Positions 62,336 to 64,000 of a DNA stretch of 64,000 nucleotides are shown here, in pieces. The position numbers and the translations under genes are program-made. Where the stretch lies: the NCBI RefSeq assembly GCF_000420545.1, contig NZ_ATVD01000002.1, positions 372,001 to 436,000 on the forward strand. Direction: 5' to 3'. The notes under the pieces were generated by a model. It did not search any database. It worked only from the letters and a program-made list of their open reading frames with translations, and had not been told where the DNA came from. Positions within the stretch are counted from its first letter, which is position 1. Every line of letters begins with the position of its first letter. The DNA is from Arenimonas oryziterrae DSM 21050 = YC6267 (GTDB taxonomy: Bacteria > Pseudomonadota > Gammaproteobacteria > Xanthomonadales > Xanthomonadaceae).

Positions 62336-63211
62336 ATGGAAATCACCGCTGGTTTGGTCAAAGAACTGCGCGAGCGCACCGGCGCCGGCATGATGGAATG
62401 CAAGAAGGCGCTCAAAGAGAACAACGGCGACCTCGACGCGTCCGGCGAGTGGCTGCGCAAGCAGGGCCTGGCCAAGGCCGACAAGAAGGCCGACCGCGTC
62501 GCCGCCGAAGGCCGCATCGTGGCCGCGTCGGAAGGTGGCAAGGCCGTGCTGGTCGAGATCAACTCCGAAACCGATTTCGTGGCCAAGGACGACAACTTCC
62601 TCGCCTTCGCCAATGCCGTGGCTGCGGCCGCGCTGTCTTCGGGCGCCGCTGACGCGGAAGCACTGAAGTCGGCCAAGCTCGCGACCGGCCAGACCGTCGA
62701 AGAAGCCCGCGCCGCCGTCATCGCCAAGGTCGGCGAGAACGTGCAGGTGCGTCGCCTGGTTCGCGTCGACAGCGCCAACGTCGTTGCAGCCTATGTGCAC
62801 GGCGGCCGCATCGGCGTGCTCGTCGAGAGCAAGGGTGGCGATGTCGATTTCGCGCGCGGCGTGGCGATGCATGTCGCCGCGATGAACCCGCCGTACAACA
62901 AGGCCGCCGACGTGCCGGCCGAGTTCCTGGCGAAGGAAAAGGAAATCGAGCTCGCCAAGATGTCGGAAAAGGACAAGGCCAAGCCGGCCGAGATCCTCGA
63001 GAAGATCATCGGCGGCAAGGTGGCCAAGATCGTCAACGAAGTCACCCTGTACGGCCAGCCGTTCGTGCTGAACACCGATCAGAGTGTCGAAGCCGCCGCG
63101 AAAGCCGCCGGCGCCGACGTGGTCGGTTTCCAGCGCCTGGCGGTCGGCGAAGGCATCGAGAAGGTCGTGGAAGACTACGCCGCGGAAGTGGCGAAGGCGA
63201 TGCAGGTCTGA
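62336..63211 (+). CDS. tsf: translation elongation factor Ts
   Basis: Nucleotide exchange factor for EF-Tu. The 291 residues include the UBA-like N-terminus [20 protein letters not shown], then [22 protein letters not shown], the long coiled region and LYGQPFVLN. It starts at ATG 62336, 121 nt after rpsB, and ends in a strong terminator. Confidence 0.98.
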   Translation: MEITAGLVKELRERTGAGMMECKKALKENNGDLDASGEWLRKQGLAKADKKADRVAAEGRIVAASEGGKAVLVEINSETDFVAKDDNFLAFANAVAAAALSSGAADAEALKSAKLATGQTVEEARAAVIAKVGENVQVRRLVRVDSANVVAAYVHGGRIGVLVESKGGDVDFARGVAMHVAAMNPPYNKAADVPAEFLAKEKEIELAKMSEKDKAKPAEILEKIIGGKVAKIVNEVTLYGQPFVLNTDQSVEAAAKAAGADVVGFQRLAVGEGIEKVVEDYAAEVAKAMQV

Positions 63212-63238
63212 TCACCTGCACTGCCGGTTAGAAACAAG

Positions 63239-63265
63239 AAACCCGCGAGCAATCGCGGGTTTTTT
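63239..63265 (+). terminator. intrinsic terminator of rpsB-tsf
   Basis: AAACCCGCGA, loop GCAA, TCGCGGGTTT followed by TTT. Starts 28 nt after the tsf stop. It lies between the convergent tsf and AIM24-like genes and, with A-runs on the other side, may act in both directions. Confidence 0.92.
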
Positions 63266-63288
63266 GTTGCCCAAGCCTCACGCCGCCA

Positions 63289-63984
63289 TCAATGCGTCTT
63301 CTGAAAATACACTTCCTCGTACGGCTGCACGACCACCCAGCCCTCACCCTTGAACTTGAGCTGCACGCTCTCGCCGGAACCGCGGCCCAGCAGCGTGCCC
63401 AGCGACATGTCGACCACGACTTCCGGCGACAGGCCACCCGACCACGCGACAGTTGCGTTCGGATCGGTGAACACCGGGCCGGTCTGCGCCGACACCGGCA
63501 AGGTCAGCGGCTCGTAGTGCGAGGTGATCGCGACGATGCCGTTGCCGTGCAGTTTCATGTTGAACAGACCGCCCGACATCATGCCGGCCATGCGTCGCAT
63601 CATCGTGATGTCGGACTGGATGCCGTCCTCGTAAGCGAGCACGTCGTTGCCGTTGACGAAAATCGTGTCGCCGGCCAGACGCAGCAGGGTGATCTTCTTG
63701 CCGGCATCGGCGACATACACGCGCCCCTGCCCTTCCATCTTCATCATCTGCATGCCTTCGCCGCTGATCGCCTTCTTCAGCAGATTGCCCAGGCCCTGTT
63801 CCATGATGCCCTGGCGCACGAACTTCACGCCGCCCTGGTAGGCGACCATCGAGCCGGCCTTGGCCCAGACGCGACCGTTGAGTTTGACCTCGAGCAGGTG
63901 CGAACTCTCGAGCTCGAAAGCATCGCCGCTGAGATCTTTCTGCACGGAGGCAGCGAGGAATTCCTGGACGGATTTGATGGGCAT
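63289..63984 (-). CDS. AIM24-family (TIGR00266-like) protein
   Basis: 231 residues, beta-rich, no signal peptide. FELESSHLLEVKLNGRVWAKAGSMVAYQGGVKF, GQGRVYVADAGKKITLLRLAGDTIFVNGNDVLAYEDGIQSDI and WSGGLSPEVVVDMSLGTLLGRGSGESVQLKFKGEGWVVVQPYE (all split here) match the AIM24/YwfA-type family (Met/Gly-rich trimeric fold), of uncertain function. The ATG at 63984 is 16 nt from the window end. Convergent with rpsB-tsf. Confidence 0.9.
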   Translation of the reverse strand: MPIKSVQEFLAASVQKDLSGDAFELESSHLLEVKLNGRVWAKAGSMVAYQGGVKFVRQGIMEQGLGNLLKKAISGEGMQMMKMEGQGRVYVADAGKKITLLRLAGDTIFVNGNDVLAYEDGIQSDITMMRRMAGMMSGGLFNMKLHGNGIVAITSHYEPLTLPVSAQTGPVFTDPNATVAWSGGLSPEVVVDMSLGTLLGRGSGESVQLKFKGEGWVVVQPYEEVYFQKTH

Positions 63985-64000
63985 GGCTGGTCCTTGCTTT

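Overview
The window is a high-GC chromosomal segment of a gammaproteobacterium, most likely order Xanthomonadales (Lysobacterales; families Lysobacteraceae or Rhodanobacteraceae). The evidence is the asd-fimV-truA-trpFBA-accD order, the map-glnD-dapD-arsC-dapE plus asnB group, an M2 (ACE-like) dipeptidase, Bpt, DUF3144 inside the trp operon, GTG/TTG starts and several promoters whose -10 box lies 6-7 nt from the start codon. It is almost all core chromosome. I see no prophage, insertion sequence, CRISPR array, rRNA or tRNA.

Layout. 1-15.7 kb, mostly minus strand: 2OG-Fe oxygenase, glmM, accD, trpA, DUF3144, trpB, trpF, an M50 protease, truA, rmd and gmd (GDP-D-rhamnose), fimV, asd, aroC and prmB. 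Amino-acid, cell-wall and fatty-acid precursor genes are mixed with polar/pilus and glycan genes. 15.7-26 kb, mostly plus strand: SCO protein, psd, bpt, a secreted EEP phosphatase/nuclease-like protein, purT (minus), a beta-propeller-like secreted protein, then an operon SPFH / ribbon-helix-helix / DUF4177 / CPBP protease / PH-like membrane protein, a VanY-like carboxypeptidase, and an AT-richer Imm26-like gene framed by two structured inverted repeats. 26-35 kb, minus strand: a six-gene Gld-type ABC transporter operon ending in DUF423 and an AlkA-like glycosylase, an SRPBCC protein and a DesK/NarL-type two-component pair. 35-50 kb, mostly plus strand: GNAT-minCDE-HExxH protein, M2 dipeptidase, a second GNAT, a Rieske oxygenase plus APC permease, a Bcr/CflA efflux pump (minus), an Atm1-type ABC exporter, an overlooked 50-residue membrane protein (minus), a GGDEF protein and parC. 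50-64 kb: a 381-nt gene-free block of nested palindromes, asnB behind an apparent asparagine attenuator, a penicillin-acylase-family protein, the dapE-arsC-like-dapD-glnD-map operon (minus), rpsB-tsf with a structured leader, and an AIM24-family protein.

The most notable items are: (1) a 40-codon leader ORF with seven Asn codons in nine, followed by a perfect 13-bp GAAA-loop terminator and a competing antiterminator pairing, directly before asnB; (2) two inverted copies of an element with an identical 23-nt loop and different but self-complementary arms, enclosing an orphan immunity-like gene; (3) two GATATC boxes spaced 11 bp apart inside the -35/-10 spacer of the SPFH operon, which encodes its own Arc/MetJ-type ribbon-helix-helix protein. 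All functional calls come from reading the sequence only; no database search was possible.
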